A stretch of DNA of 8,075 nt from Caldifarciminota bacterium (GTDB lineage: Bacteria; Hydrothermota; Hydrothermia; UBA1063; CAJXJZ01): positions 1 to 8,075 of the forward strand of contig JALVLE010000338.1 in the NCBI GenBank assembly GCA_027033555.1. Direction: 5' to 3'. The position numbers were made by a program, and so were the translations under genes. Shown here piece by piece: positions 1-6,579 of the stretch (position 1 is the stretch's first letter; each line of letters begins with the position of its first letter). The notes below the pieces were generated by a model. The model saw nothing but the letters and a program-made list of their open reading frames with translations. It ran no database searches and had not been told where the DNA came from.

Positions 1-535
1 CATCAGAATTAAACTAAATGCCATGTTAAGCCTTGGAAAAATTGCAGATACATCCTTTGGGAAGATTCTATGTAGAGAGCTTGAAGGCGCAAAGGAAGAA
101 AAGGTTAAGGTTGTTGCACTCCGTAGTATTGGGGAGATGAAATATAATGGCTGTATAGGTGAAGTAATAAAAATGCTTGCAGGTGAAAAAAGTGTTATAA
201 AATATGCGGCTGTGAATGCCCTTTCTAAAATAGGAAGAGATGCCTTTGACACAATTATTAAAGATCCAGAATGCATAAAAGATTTTTACAAAGTATATGC
301 TTTGGTGGATATTGTGAAAAACAATTCCAACCTTACCAGAAAAGATACTATACTTGCGAGAATGGTATTCGCCCGCACCTTTAAGGAACATGATGCCGCT
401 ATGAGAATCCTTGCTGTAAGGGGATTTTGTAGGGTGATGGATGAGACAGGTAAAGACCTTCTTAAAAAGTGGCTCTTTTATGAGCAGTCTGGTGATGTAA
501 GATTTGAAATAAAATTATGTTTGCTAAATGAGTGA
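1..535 (+). CDS. HEAT-repeat-like protein, 5'-truncated by window edge
   Basis: The reading frame is open from the left edge of the window to a TGA at 533-535, so the true start lies upstream; the ATG at 23 sits inside a repeat and is probably internal. The visible ~177 residues are almost all helical and consist of tandem units of roughly 30-40 residues in which a hydrophobic helix ends in patterns such as NAMLSLGKI, ALRSIGEM, AVNALSKIG and ILAVRGFCRV. This is typical of HEAT or PBS-lyase-like alpha-solenoids, which act as protein-binding scaffolds. No catalytic motif, signal peptide or membrane helix is visible. The last 8 nt overlap the start of the metallophosphoesterase gene, so the two are probably co-translated. 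The partner and role cannot be read from the sequence. Confidence 0.75.
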   Translation, partial: IRIKLNAMLSLGKIADTSFGKILCRELEGAKEEKVKVVALRSIGEMKYNGCIGEVIKMLAGEKSVIKYAAVNALSKIGRDAFDTIIKDPECIKDFYKVYALVDIVKNNSNLTRKDTILARMVFARTFKEHDAAMRILAVRGFCRVMDETGKDLLKKWLFYEQSGDVRFEIKLCLLNE

Positions 536-1238
536 GATTATAGTAATTTCAGATACCCATTTTGGAGCAGGGAAAAATGATGCTGAAAGACAAAGTGCTT
601 TTATAAATCTATTGAAAACCCACAGAGGCAAAGAAATTGTGCTTCTTGGAGATATTTTTGATTTCTGGATAGAATATAAAAGTGCTATTTATAAAAGGTA
701 CTTTAACATTCTATGCGAATTAAAACAGTTTATAGATAACAGTGGAAGGGTTTATTTCATACCCGGTAACCATGATTTTTACAGTACTGACTTTTTCAGC
801 AGTATAGGGATGCTTGTTATGCACAAAGGACTAACCATAGAGAGGAGTGGAAGAAGAATTTTTATGCACCATGGAGATGTTTTTTCAAAAAAAGGGAAGT
901 TTAACAGGTTTTTCTACGGAAATTTTGCGACCAGGTTTGTGTTTAAACTATTACATCCGGACATAGGAATTAACATTGCTGCTTTTGTATCAAAAACCTC
1001 GTATAAGAGGCCTGGAGGTGGAAAAGTAGTTATGCCAGAAGGTATAGAGAGGTTGTACAGTTTTTATGATATAATTATCACGGGACATACTCATACTCCA
1101 GGTGTTTTGAAAATAGACGCCGAAAAATATTATATTAACTCAGGGGAATGGCTATTTGGAAAAAGCTATGTGAAGATAACGCATAATGAGATTGTGGTGT
1201 TCAGAGAAAATGTTATTCTTGACTCAATCCAGATATGA
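528..1238 (+). CDS. lpxH: LpxH-like UDP-2,3-diacylglucosamine diphosphatase (metallophosphoesterase)
   Basis: A 236-residue calcineurin-like metallophosphoesterase, close to the ~240 residues of LpxH. All metal-site motifs are present in order: DTH (D9, H11), GDIFDFW (D42), GNHDF (N81, H82), HHGD (H115) and GHTHTP (H187, H189). The helical insert between HHGD and GHTH (about 125-165, with HPDIGINIA and SKTSYKR) is the lid region typical of LpxH-like proteins. LpxH cleaves UDP-2,3-diacylglucosamine to lipid X and UMP at the inner face of the inner membrane during lipid A synthesis. Proteobacterial LpxH has GNRD where this protein has GNHD, so it belongs to a divergent branch or may act on another pyrophosphate substrate. 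The ATG lies inside the end of the HEAT gene and has no recognisable Shine-Dalgarno sequence, which suggests translational coupling. The metallophosphoesterase call is near certain; the substrate is inferred. Confidence 0.82.
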   Translation: MSEIIVISDTHFGAGKNDAERQSAFINLLKTHRGKEIVLLGDIFDFWIEYKSAIYKRYFNILCELKQFIDNSGRVYFIPGNHDFYSTDFFSSIGMLVMHKGLTIERSGRRIFMHHGDVFSKKGKFNRFFYGNFATRFVFKLLHPDIGINIAAFVSKTSYKRPGGGKVVMPEGIERLYSFYDIIITGHTHTPGVLKIDAEKYYINSGEWLFGKSYVKITHNEIVVFRENVILDSIQI

Positions 1239-1258
1239 GTTTAAAGGCGATTTATGGT

Positions 1259-1287
1259 TTGAAAAAGCCAACTTTTGGGTATAAAAT
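1259..1287 (+). promoter_or_regulatory. Candidate sigma70-type promoter for sppA-purB
   Basis: TTGAAA at 1259-1264 and TAAAAT at 1282-1287 are each one base from consensus and are separated by exactly 17 nt, in the 55-bp gap between lpxH and sppA. With the last -10 base at about -7, transcription would start at about 1294, which is the A of the sppA ATG. No other convincing promoter was found in this gap. AT-rich DNA produces chance matches, so this is inferred. Confidence 0.45.
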
Positions 1288-1293
1288 AAAGGC

Positions 1294-2124
1294 ATGAAAA
1301 AGAGAGATATAACAGTAGTCATAGGTGTTGTGATATTGTTTGTAATAGTAGTGTTTTTTGCAGGTTCTGGCGTGTCTCTCAGGCCTTCAAAAGAAGTGGG
1401 TGTGGTTAGAGTGGAAGGTGCCATTGGAAGCTCAGCTCAGCTGGTTAAATGGATTGACACTCTTAGAAAAAACAAGAAAATACGCGGAATTTTATTGTAT
1501 ATCAACAGTCCAGGAGGTGGAGCTGTTGCATCTGATGAAATATACAGGGCTCTTGTAAGATTTAAGAACACTAATAGGCCAATTGTGGCTTATATCTCAT
1601 CTGTAGGGGCGTCAGGAGGATACTATGTGGCGTGTGCAGCAGACAAAATTGTTATAAATCCCTCTTCTATTACTGGTTCTATAGGGGTAATAGCGGAATT
1701 TCCAGAATTTGATGGATTGCTCAAGAAAGTGGGTGTTAAGATGAGAGTAATAAAATCTGGCAAGCACAAAGACATAGGCTCCCCCTTCAGGGAGATGACA
1801 GAGAGTGAGCGCAGAGTAATTCAAAACCTAATAAATCAAACTTATGAAACCTTTGTAGAGGTTGTGGCTAAGGGAAGAGGGTTGCCAGTTGATTCTGTAA
1901 AAAGTATTGGTGATGGCCGGATTTATTCAGGAAAAGAGGCTGTGAAACTTGGCCTGTGTGATACAACTGGAGATTTCAATACAGCCAAAGAAGTTATAAA
2001 GCAAATACTGGGGCTTAAAAATATCAGGCTTGTAGAAAGAAAAAAACCTTTCTCCTTTAAAGACCTGATTTTTAAGTCAAAACTGCCATTTGGTATGGTT
2101 TTATCTTACAGGATGGTGCCATGA
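1294..2124 (+). CDS. sppA: Signal peptide peptidase SppA (short form, S49 family)
   Basis: A 276-residue membrane-anchored serine peptidase that degrades signal peptides left after secretion. A basic start (MKKR) and one hydrophobic segment at about 6-27 form an uncleaved N-terminal anchor, with the catalytic domain expected outside the inner membrane. Visible S49 motifs are GILLYINSPGGGA (65-77), SSVGASGGYYVA with nucleophile S107, the ITGSIGV strand (126-132), and KSGKHKDIGSPFREM with general base K159. The 52-residue Ser-Lys spacing equals that of Bacillus subtilis SppA (S147/K199). The length fits the single-domain 36K type rather than the tandem E. coli form. No start codon lies between the in-frame stop at 1282-1284 and this ATG, and the MKKR n-region supports the start. 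The only SD-like bases (AAAGG) end 1 nt before the ATG. The stop overlaps the purB start by 4 nt (ATGA). Confidence 0.95.
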   Translation: MKKRDITVVIGVVILFVIVVFFAGSGVSLRPSKEVGVVRVEGAIGSSAQLVKWIDTLRKNKKIRGILLYINSPGGGAVASDEIYRALVRFKNTNRPIVAYISSVGASGGYYVACAADKIVINPSSITGSIGVIAEFPEFDGLLKKVGVKMRVIKSGKHKDIGSPFREMTESERRVIQNLINQTYETFVEVVAKGRGLPVDSVKSIGDGRIYSGKEAVKLGLCDTTGDFNTAKEVIKQILGLKNIRLVERKKPFSFKDLIFKSKLPFGMVLSYRMVP

Positions 2125-3425
2125 TAAAAAGGTATCTTTATCCGGAAATAGAAAGGGTATTTTCAAGGGAAAATAAGATAAAAAAATGGATTCAGGTAGA
2201 GTATCAGGTCCTTAAAGCTGAAGAGGAGTTTGGCATTGTTCCTGAAGGTACTTCTGCCAGAATACATCCTAAAATAGAGAATCTGGATATAAAAGAGGTT
2301 ATAAGGCTCCTGGATGAATATGAAAAAGAGAGCGACCATGAGGTTGTAGCCTTTTTAATGGCTCTTGAAACATTAATTGGACAAGAGGCTCGTTATCTCC
2401 ATTATGGGCTTACCTCAAGTGATCTACTTGATACAGCAGGTGCCCTTATCCTGATTGAGGCATTGGAACTTGTGCTTTCTGAACTTGATCTTGTTATAGG
2501 AGCACTTAAGGTGCGAGCTGTGGAAAACAAATATGTGCCATTTATGGGAAGGACTCATGGAGTTTTCGCAGAGCCCACCAGTCTTGGCCTAAAATTCCTT
2601 TCCCATTATTCAGAATTTTTAAGAGGAAGAGAGAGATTAATTAAAGCGATGCAGGAGGTATCTTACGGGAAAATTTCAGGCGCTGTGGGAAATTATTCAT
2701 TTATTCCTCCTGAGATTGAGCAAACAGTGCTCGAGAGGCTTGGTCTAAAACCGGAACCAGTTTCTACACAAATAGTGCCGAGAGACCGTATAGCCTTTTT
2801 AATGTCAGTTTATGCTCTGATAGGGGAAGCGGTGGAAAGGCTCGCACAGGAGATACGGCTCTTTCAGAGAACCGAGGTGGGGGAAATGATGGAACCGTTT
2901 TACACGAAGCAGAGAGGATCATCTGCTATGCCCCACAAAAGGAATCCCATAAGAAGTGAGAGACTCATGGGTCTTGCCCGTCTGCTCAGGGGATATATGT
3001 TTCCGGCTCATGAAAATATCGCTCTCTGGCATGAAAGAGATATATCTCATTCGTCAGTTGAAAGATTTATAATTCCCGATGCTACTGAAGTAATTTTTTA
3101 TATGTTAAGGCTTTTAAGAAAGAATATAGAAGGGCTTGTAATTAACAAAGAGCGAATAAAGGAGAATATGGAAAGGTTCGGTAAATATTATCTATCAGAA
3201 CCCATTTTGCTGGCTCTTATAAGGAAAGGAATTCCCAGAAAAGACGCCTATGTATGGGTAAAAGAGTGTGCCATTAAAGCCGAGTCAGAGAAATTACCCT
3301 TTGAGGATGTTCTAAAGAATCATCCCAAAATCAAATACTATCTGGAACCAGAAGAAATAGATAAGGCTTTAAATCACAATTTTTTGAAACATGTTGATAG
3401 AATCTTTAAAAGGTTTGGGCTTTAA
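2121..3425 (+). CDS. purB: Adenylosuccinate lyase
   Basis: A 434-residue member of the aspartase/fumarase superfamily, the usual length for bacterial PurB (about 430). It acts twice in purine synthesis, releasing fumarate from SAICAR and from adenylosuccinate; the active enzyme is a cytosolic homotetramer. The superfamily signature GSSAMPHKRNP is at 266-276 with the flexible-loop serines S267/S268 and K273. SDHEVVAF (H73), LHYGLTSSD (H94) and GRTHG (H146) match the active-site histidines H68, H89 and H141 known in B. subtilis PurB. The ATG overlaps the sppA stop as ATGA, with AGGA at 2110-2113 seven bases upstream. The stop TAA lies within the Shine-Dalgarno sequence of the next gene. No other purine gene is nearby, so its position looks like operon convenience rather than a pathway cluster. 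Confidence 0.97.
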   Translation: MIKRYLYPEIERVFSRENKIKKWIQVEYQVLKAEEEFGIVPEGTSARIHPKIENLDIKEVIRLLDEYEKESDHEVVAFLMALETLIGQEARYLHYGLTSSDLLDTAGALILIEALELVLSELDLVIGALKVRAVENKYVPFMGRTHGVFAEPTSLGLKFLSHYSEFLRGRERLIKAMQEVSYGKISGAVGNYSFIPPEIEQTVLERLGLKPEPVSTQIVPRDRIAFLMSVYALIGEAVERLAQEIRLFQRTEVGEMMEPFYTKQRGSSAMPHKRNPIRSERLMGLARLLRGYMFPAHENIALWHERDISHSSVERFIIPDATEVIFYMLRLLRKNIEGLVINKERIKENMERFGKYYLSEPILLALIRKGIPRKDAYVWVKECAIKAESEKLPFEDVLKNHPKIKYYLEPEEIDKALNHNFLKHVDRIFKRFGL

Positions 3426-3430
3426 GGAGG
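3424..3430 (+). promoter_or_regulatory. Shine-Dalgarno sequence of the acyl-CoA synthetase gene
   Basis: AAGGAGG lies 4 nt before the ATG at 3435 and overlaps the purB stop codon. It fixes the start of the downstream gene and lets a ribosome ending purB re-initiate directly. Confidence 0.8.
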
Positions 3431-3434
3431 CATT

Positions 3435-5174
3435 ATGAGGTTAAAGGAGATTAGAAAAGGCCTGGGTATAAGACCTTTAAACGAAATGATAGCTTTGTCT
3501 GCTGATAAGTTCTCGCATCGCCTTGCGCTTAGAATAAAGGATAAGAATACTAAAAAATACAGAGAATACACTTACAGTAGTATGCTAAGTGCTATAAGAA
3601 AAGTGGGAGCCTTTTTAAAAGAACACGGTATAAAGAGGGGGAATTTTGTTGGGGTAATAGGAGAAAATAGGCCTGAATGGATGATTTCTTATTTTGGAGT
3701 ACTCTGGATCGGAGGAGTGGTTGTTCCCCTTGATGCCAGGGCCAAAGAGACAGAAATAAGACACATTATACAGCATGCTGGAGTGAAGCTTGTCATAGCG
3801 TCTTCAAGACACCTTGACATGATACTGGAAATAAAGGAGAGTTGCAAAAAGCCATCCTTTAAGGTGGTGGTATCCATGGATGAATCAGACGAGGTTCCTA
3901 ACCTTCCAGATATATTCAGAGAGTTTGATGATACCACTCCCATTGAACGGGTAAATCTGGAAGATCTTGCTGTTGTGCTTTACACTTCCGGAACAACCGG
4001 GAGCTCCAAGGGTGTTATGCTTACCCATAAAAATCTTTCGTCCAATGTTGATCAAATATATCGTGTAGTGTATTTTGACGAGAATGACAGATTTTTTTCT
4101 GTTCTACCCATTCATCATGTGTATGAGAACACGGCCGGAAACCTCTTGCCTTTATCGGCAGGGGCTTCAATAACATATGCGAGGTCATTGAAATCAAAAA
4201 TCCTCTTTGAGGATCTAAAAGAGACAGAACCTACAGTGTTTTTTGCTGTGCCTCTATTACTTGAAAAGATTCTTCTTGGGATTTATAGAAAGGTGGAGAA
4301 GGCGCCTATACATAAAAAGGGATTTTTTGCCTTATTAAAGGGTGGAGCAAAGGTAGTGAATGCAGTATCAAAAAATAAGGGGAGCGAAATATTTTTTAAG
4401 TCTCTTCGTGAAAAAATGGGTTTTGGAAAGTTAAGATATTTTGTTTCTGGAGGTGCAGCACTTCCTGTATGGGTTTCAAAAGGCCTTGAAGAACTCGGTT
4501 TTCCTCTATTGCAAGGGTATGGGCTTTCGGAGACTTCTCCTGTTCTCACCCTAAATCCTCCCTGTTGTCCTAAGAATGAGACAGCAGGGCTGCCTTTACC
4601 GGATATTGAGTTAAAAATTATGGAACCCAATGAAAATGGAGTGGGAGAAATAGCTGTAAAAGGCCCCAATGTGATGAAAGGATACTTTAAAAATCCGGAG
4701 GCCACCAGAGAAGTTTTCACGGATGATGGTTTCTTTCTTACGGGAGACCTCGGGTTTTTAGATGAGGATGGATTTTTACACATTACAGGCCGTAAAAAAT
4801 CCGTAATAGTTACTAAGGGCGGAAAAAATATTTTCCCGGAGGAAGTTGAAAACGTACTGTTGCAATCTCCCTTTATAGAAGAAATACTCGTTTTAAGGGG
4901 ATTTGATCCGGATACAGGTGCAGAAGAGGTGCATGCCATAGTGTATCCTAATATGGAGAAGCTTGACGAGTACTTTATGAAAAATGGGATAGATAATCCC
5001 ACTGAACAGGATGTGTATGAGGTTATAAGAAAAGAAATAGATAAATACGGAGCCGCTCTCGCTGAGTATAAAAGAGTAAAGAGATTTACGTTGAGAGATG
5101 AGGAGTTCCCTAAAACCACAACCAATAAAATTAAGAGATATCTTTTTGAACAACAGCATTTCAATAAAATTTAA
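3435..5174 (+). CDS. AMP-forming long-chain acyl-CoA synthetase (FadD/FAA1-like)
   Basis: A 579-residue ANL-superfamily adenylating enzyme. Such enzymes activate a fatty acid with ATP to an acyl-adenylate and then transfer it to CoA. Motifs in order: the P-loop YTSGTTGSSKG at 183-193, the adenine-site motif GYGLSETSP at 361-369, LTGDLG with ribose-binding D438, the hinge GRKK (R453), and the C-terminal catalytic lysine K565 in TTTNKIKR. The ~75-residue insert between the P-loop domain and GYGLSET (around 280-340) and the overall length point to the long-chain COG1022 group rather than acetyl-CoA synthetases. No signal peptide or membrane helix is seen; a peripheral membrane location is likely. 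It follows purB by 9 bp with a strong Shine-Dalgarno sequence. Exact chain length is unknown. Possible roles are use of exogenous or recycled fatty acids for phospholipid synthesis, or beta-oxidation. Confidence 0.92.
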   Translation: MRLKEIRKGLGIRPLNEMIALSADKFSHRLALRIKDKNTKKYREYTYSSMLSAIRKVGAFLKEHGIKRGNFVGVIGENRPEWMISYFGVLWIGGVVVPLDARAKETEIRHIIQHAGVKLVIASSRHLDMILEIKESCKKPSFKVVVSMDESDEVPNLPDIFREFDDTTPIERVNLEDLAVVLYTSGTTGSSKGVMLTHKNLSSNVDQIYRVVYFDENDRFFSVLPIHHVYENTAGNLLPLSAGASITYARSLKSKILFEDLKETEPTVFFAVPLLLEKILLGIYRKVEKAPIHKKGFFALLKGGAKVVNAVSKNKGSEIFFKSLREKMGFGKLRYFVSGGAALPVWVSKGLEELGFPLLQGYGLSETSPVLTLNPPCCPKNETAGLPLPDIELKIMEPNENGVGEIAVKGPNVMKGYFKNPEATREVFTDDGFFLTGDLGFLDEDGFLHITGRKKSVIVTKGGKNIFPEEVENVLLQSPFIEEILVLRGFDPDTGAEEVHAIVYPNMEKLDEYFMKNGIDNPTEQDVYEVIRKEIDKYGAALAEYKRVKRFTLRDEEFPKTTTNKIKRYLFEQQHFNKI

Positions 5175-5200
5175 GCAAACTCGTTTAATAAGCCATATTT

Positions 5201-5228
5201 TAGGCAAACCAGTTACGAGATATATAAT
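5201..5228 (+). promoter_or_regulatory. Possible second (upstream) promoter of the frr operon
   Basis: A perfect TATAAT at 5223-5228 is preceded by TAGGCA at 5201-5206 (4 of 6 consensus bases) with a 16-nt spacer. It would add an upstream start about 105 nt before frr. The AT-richness of the gap makes a chance match quite possible. Confidence 0.25.
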
Positions 5229-5285
5229 TTATTAGTTAGAGAGTTATATGCACGAGTGTGTAAAGGAAACTCAGGAGCATACGTG

Positions 5286-5314
5286 TTCAGATTCTTAGAA
5301 TCTTGGTGTATAAT
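5286..5314 (+). promoter_or_regulatory. Candidate promoter of frr-uppS-cdsA
   Basis: A perfect TATAAT at 5309-5314 is preceded by TTCAGA at 5286-5291 (4 of 6 consensus bases) with a 17-nt spacer. Transcription would start near 5320, leaving a leader of about 20 nt that contains only the Shine-Dalgarno region. The weak -35 and the palindrome in the spacer suggest control by an activator or repressor, but this is inference. Confidence 0.5.
5289..5303. promoter_or_regulatory. Perfect 15-bp palindrome, candidate operator in the frr promoter
   Basis: AGATTCT-T-AGAATCT is a perfect inverted repeat with 7-bp arms and a single central base. It overlaps the 3' half of the proposed -35 and most of the -35/-10 spacer. 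A 1-nt loop makes it a poor RNA hairpin and no T-run follows, so a transcription terminator is unlikely. A binding site for a dimeric regulator fits the geometry; the regulator is unknown. Confidence 0.4.
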
Positions 5315-5329
5315 TAAAAAAATCACAAA

Positions 5330-5338
5330 AGGAGGTGA
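5330..5338 (+). promoter_or_regulatory. Full-length Shine-Dalgarno sequence of frr
   Basis: AGGAGGTGA is complementary over nine bases to the usual 3' end of 16S rRNA and ends 3 nt before the ATG at 5342. It is the strongest ribosome-binding site in the window and fixes the frr start. Confidence 0.85.
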
Positions 5339-5341
5339 GAA

Positions 5342-5896
5342 ATGGAACATGTATTTAAAGATGTGGAACAGAGGATGCAGAAAGCAGTTAATGTTTTTAA
5401 AAATGAAATATCAAAATTAAGGACTGGTAGAGCAAGTCCACAGATACTTGATGGCATAAGAGTTGAATATTATGGTCAGAAAGTGCCCTTGAAACAGGTT
5501 GCTACCATAAGTGCACCTGAACCAAACTTACTTGTAATACAGGCATGGGACAGAACCGTGGTACCTGAAATAGATAAGGAAATAAAGAAATCTGGGCTCG
5601 GGCTTAATCCAAGGGTTGAGGGAAATGTTATAAAGATACCAATTCCTCCGATGTCAGAGGAGAGAAGGCAGGAACTTTTAAAGATTGTTAAAAAATTTGC
5701 TGAAGATACAAGAATTGCTATCAGAAATATAAGACGTGACGGCATAGATAAACTGAAGAAGATGGAAAAAGAGAAAGAAATTTCTGAGGATGAAAGGAAG
5801 AAGGGGGAGGAAAAGATTCAGAAGCTTACTGATAAGTATATAGAAGAAGTAGCTAAATTGGTGAAGAGCAAAGAAAAGGAGATTCTGGAGGAATGA
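5342..5896 (+). CDS. frr: Ribosome recycling factor
   Basis: A 184-residue protein, the standard RRF length (about 185). Together with EF-G it splits the post-termination ribosome into subunits in the cytosol. Conserved blocks are LRTGRASP at 26-33 in the first helix, EYYGQKVPLKQVA at the hinge into domain II, the domain II strand LNPRVEGNVIKIPIPP, the SEERRQELLK turn back to the helical bundle, and RNIRRDG at 128-134 holding the ribosome-contacting arginines. The C-terminal third is a long charged helix that completes the three-helix bundle. It is the first gene of a tight operon and its stop overlaps uppS by 4 nt. In many bacteria frr follows rpsB-tsf-pyrH; here it follows an acyl-CoA synthetase gene and a 167-bp promoter-bearing gap. 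Confidence 0.98.
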   Translation: MEHVFKDVEQRMQKAVNVFKNEISKLRTGRASPQILDGIRVEYYGQKVPLKQVATISAPEPNLLVIQAWDRTVVPEIDKEIKKSGLGLNPRVEGNVIKIPIPPMSEERRQELLKIVKKFAEDTRIAIRNIRRDGIDKLKKMEKEKEISEDERKKGEEKIQKLTDKYIEEVAKLVKSKEKEILEE

Positions 5897-6579
5897 AAAA
5901 AATACCCCTGCACGTTGCCATTATAATGGATGGCAACGGCAGGTGGGCACAGGAGAGAAATTTGCCCCGCTATATAGGTCACAGGGTGGGGAGTGAATCA
6001 GTAAGGGATGTTATAGAGGTCTCTCTTGAAAAGGGCATAAAGTATCTTACACTTTATACCTTTTCTACGGAAAACTGGCAAAGACCTCGCCAGGAGGTTG
6101 AGTTTTTATTGAAACTATTTGCCAGATTGATAGACGAGGAAATACCCATTCTAAAAGAAAAGGGTGTGAGATTTGATATTACGGGTGATAGCACTCTTAT
6201 CCCTGATTTTTTAAAGGATAAAATAGATTGGGCAAAAGAGGAGACTAAAAACTGTATAAAGTTGAATCTATATCTCGCTTTTTCTTATGGAGGGAGGAGA
6301 GAAATTATCCAAGCAGTAAATTCCATTCTCAAAAGAGGTATCTTTAGTGTTGATGAGCACACTTTCAGGAATTTCCTGTACCACCCAGAAATGCCAGACC
6401 CGGATATGCTTATAAGGACAGGTGGAGAAAAGCGTATTTCAAATTTTCTTCTATGGCAGGTGGCTTATACAGAACTTTTTTTCACCGATACATTGTGGCC
6501 TGATTTTAGAAGAGATGAATTTATAAGTATGCTTGAAGAATTTTCAATGCGCGATAGACGGTTCGGTAAAATTAAATGA
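5893..6579 (+). CDS. uppS: Undecaprenyl diphosphate synthase (cis-prenyltransferase)
   Basis: A 228-residue cis-prenyltransferase, slightly shorter than E. coli UppS (about 253). It extends farnesyl diphosphate with isopentenyl units to C55 undecaprenyl diphosphate, the lipid carrier for peptidoglycan and other envelope polymers. Signature motifs: MDGNGRWA at 12-19 with catalytic D13, R26, GH (29-30), FSTENW at 57-62 (E60, N61), YGGRREI, and RTGGEKRIS at 175-183 (R175, R181, S183), followed by E194, matching the E. coli diphosphate and metal ligands R194, R200, S202 and E213. The loop before the YGGR strand (KNCIKLNLYLAFSYGG) is a few residues shorter than usual. The ATG overlaps the frr stop; GGAGG ends only 1 nt upstream, so termination-reinitiation from frr probably helps start translation. 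Confidence 0.97.
   Translation: MKKIPLHVAIIMDGNGRWAQERNLPRYIGHRVGSESVRDVIEVSLEKGIKYLTLYTFSTENWQRPRQEVEFLLKLFARLIDEEIPILKEKGVRFDITGDSTLIPDFLKDKIDWAKEETKNCIKLNLYLAFSYGGRREIIQAVNSILKRGIFSVDEHTFRNFLYHPEMPDPDMLIRTGGEKRISNFLLWQVAYTELFFTDTLWPDFRRDEFISMLEEFSMRDRRFGKIK

Noticed and set aside
1219..1247. Alternative -35 TTGACT at 1219-1224 as the sppA promoter
   Set aside because: No good -10 occurs at 16-18 nt; the 1259-1287 pair matches consensus much better.
4283..5164. Long open frame on the minus strand (293 codons) inside the acyl-CoA synthetase gene
   Set aside because: It is antisense to clearly conserved ANL motifs, its protein is serine/proline-rich low-complexity of the kind produced by reversed coding DNA, and it has no recognisable domain.
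5289..5303. Reading the frr-promoter palindrome as an intrinsic terminator of the acyl-CoA synthetase gene
   Set aside because: The 1-nt loop and lack of a following T-run do not fit; an operator-like DNA site fits better.
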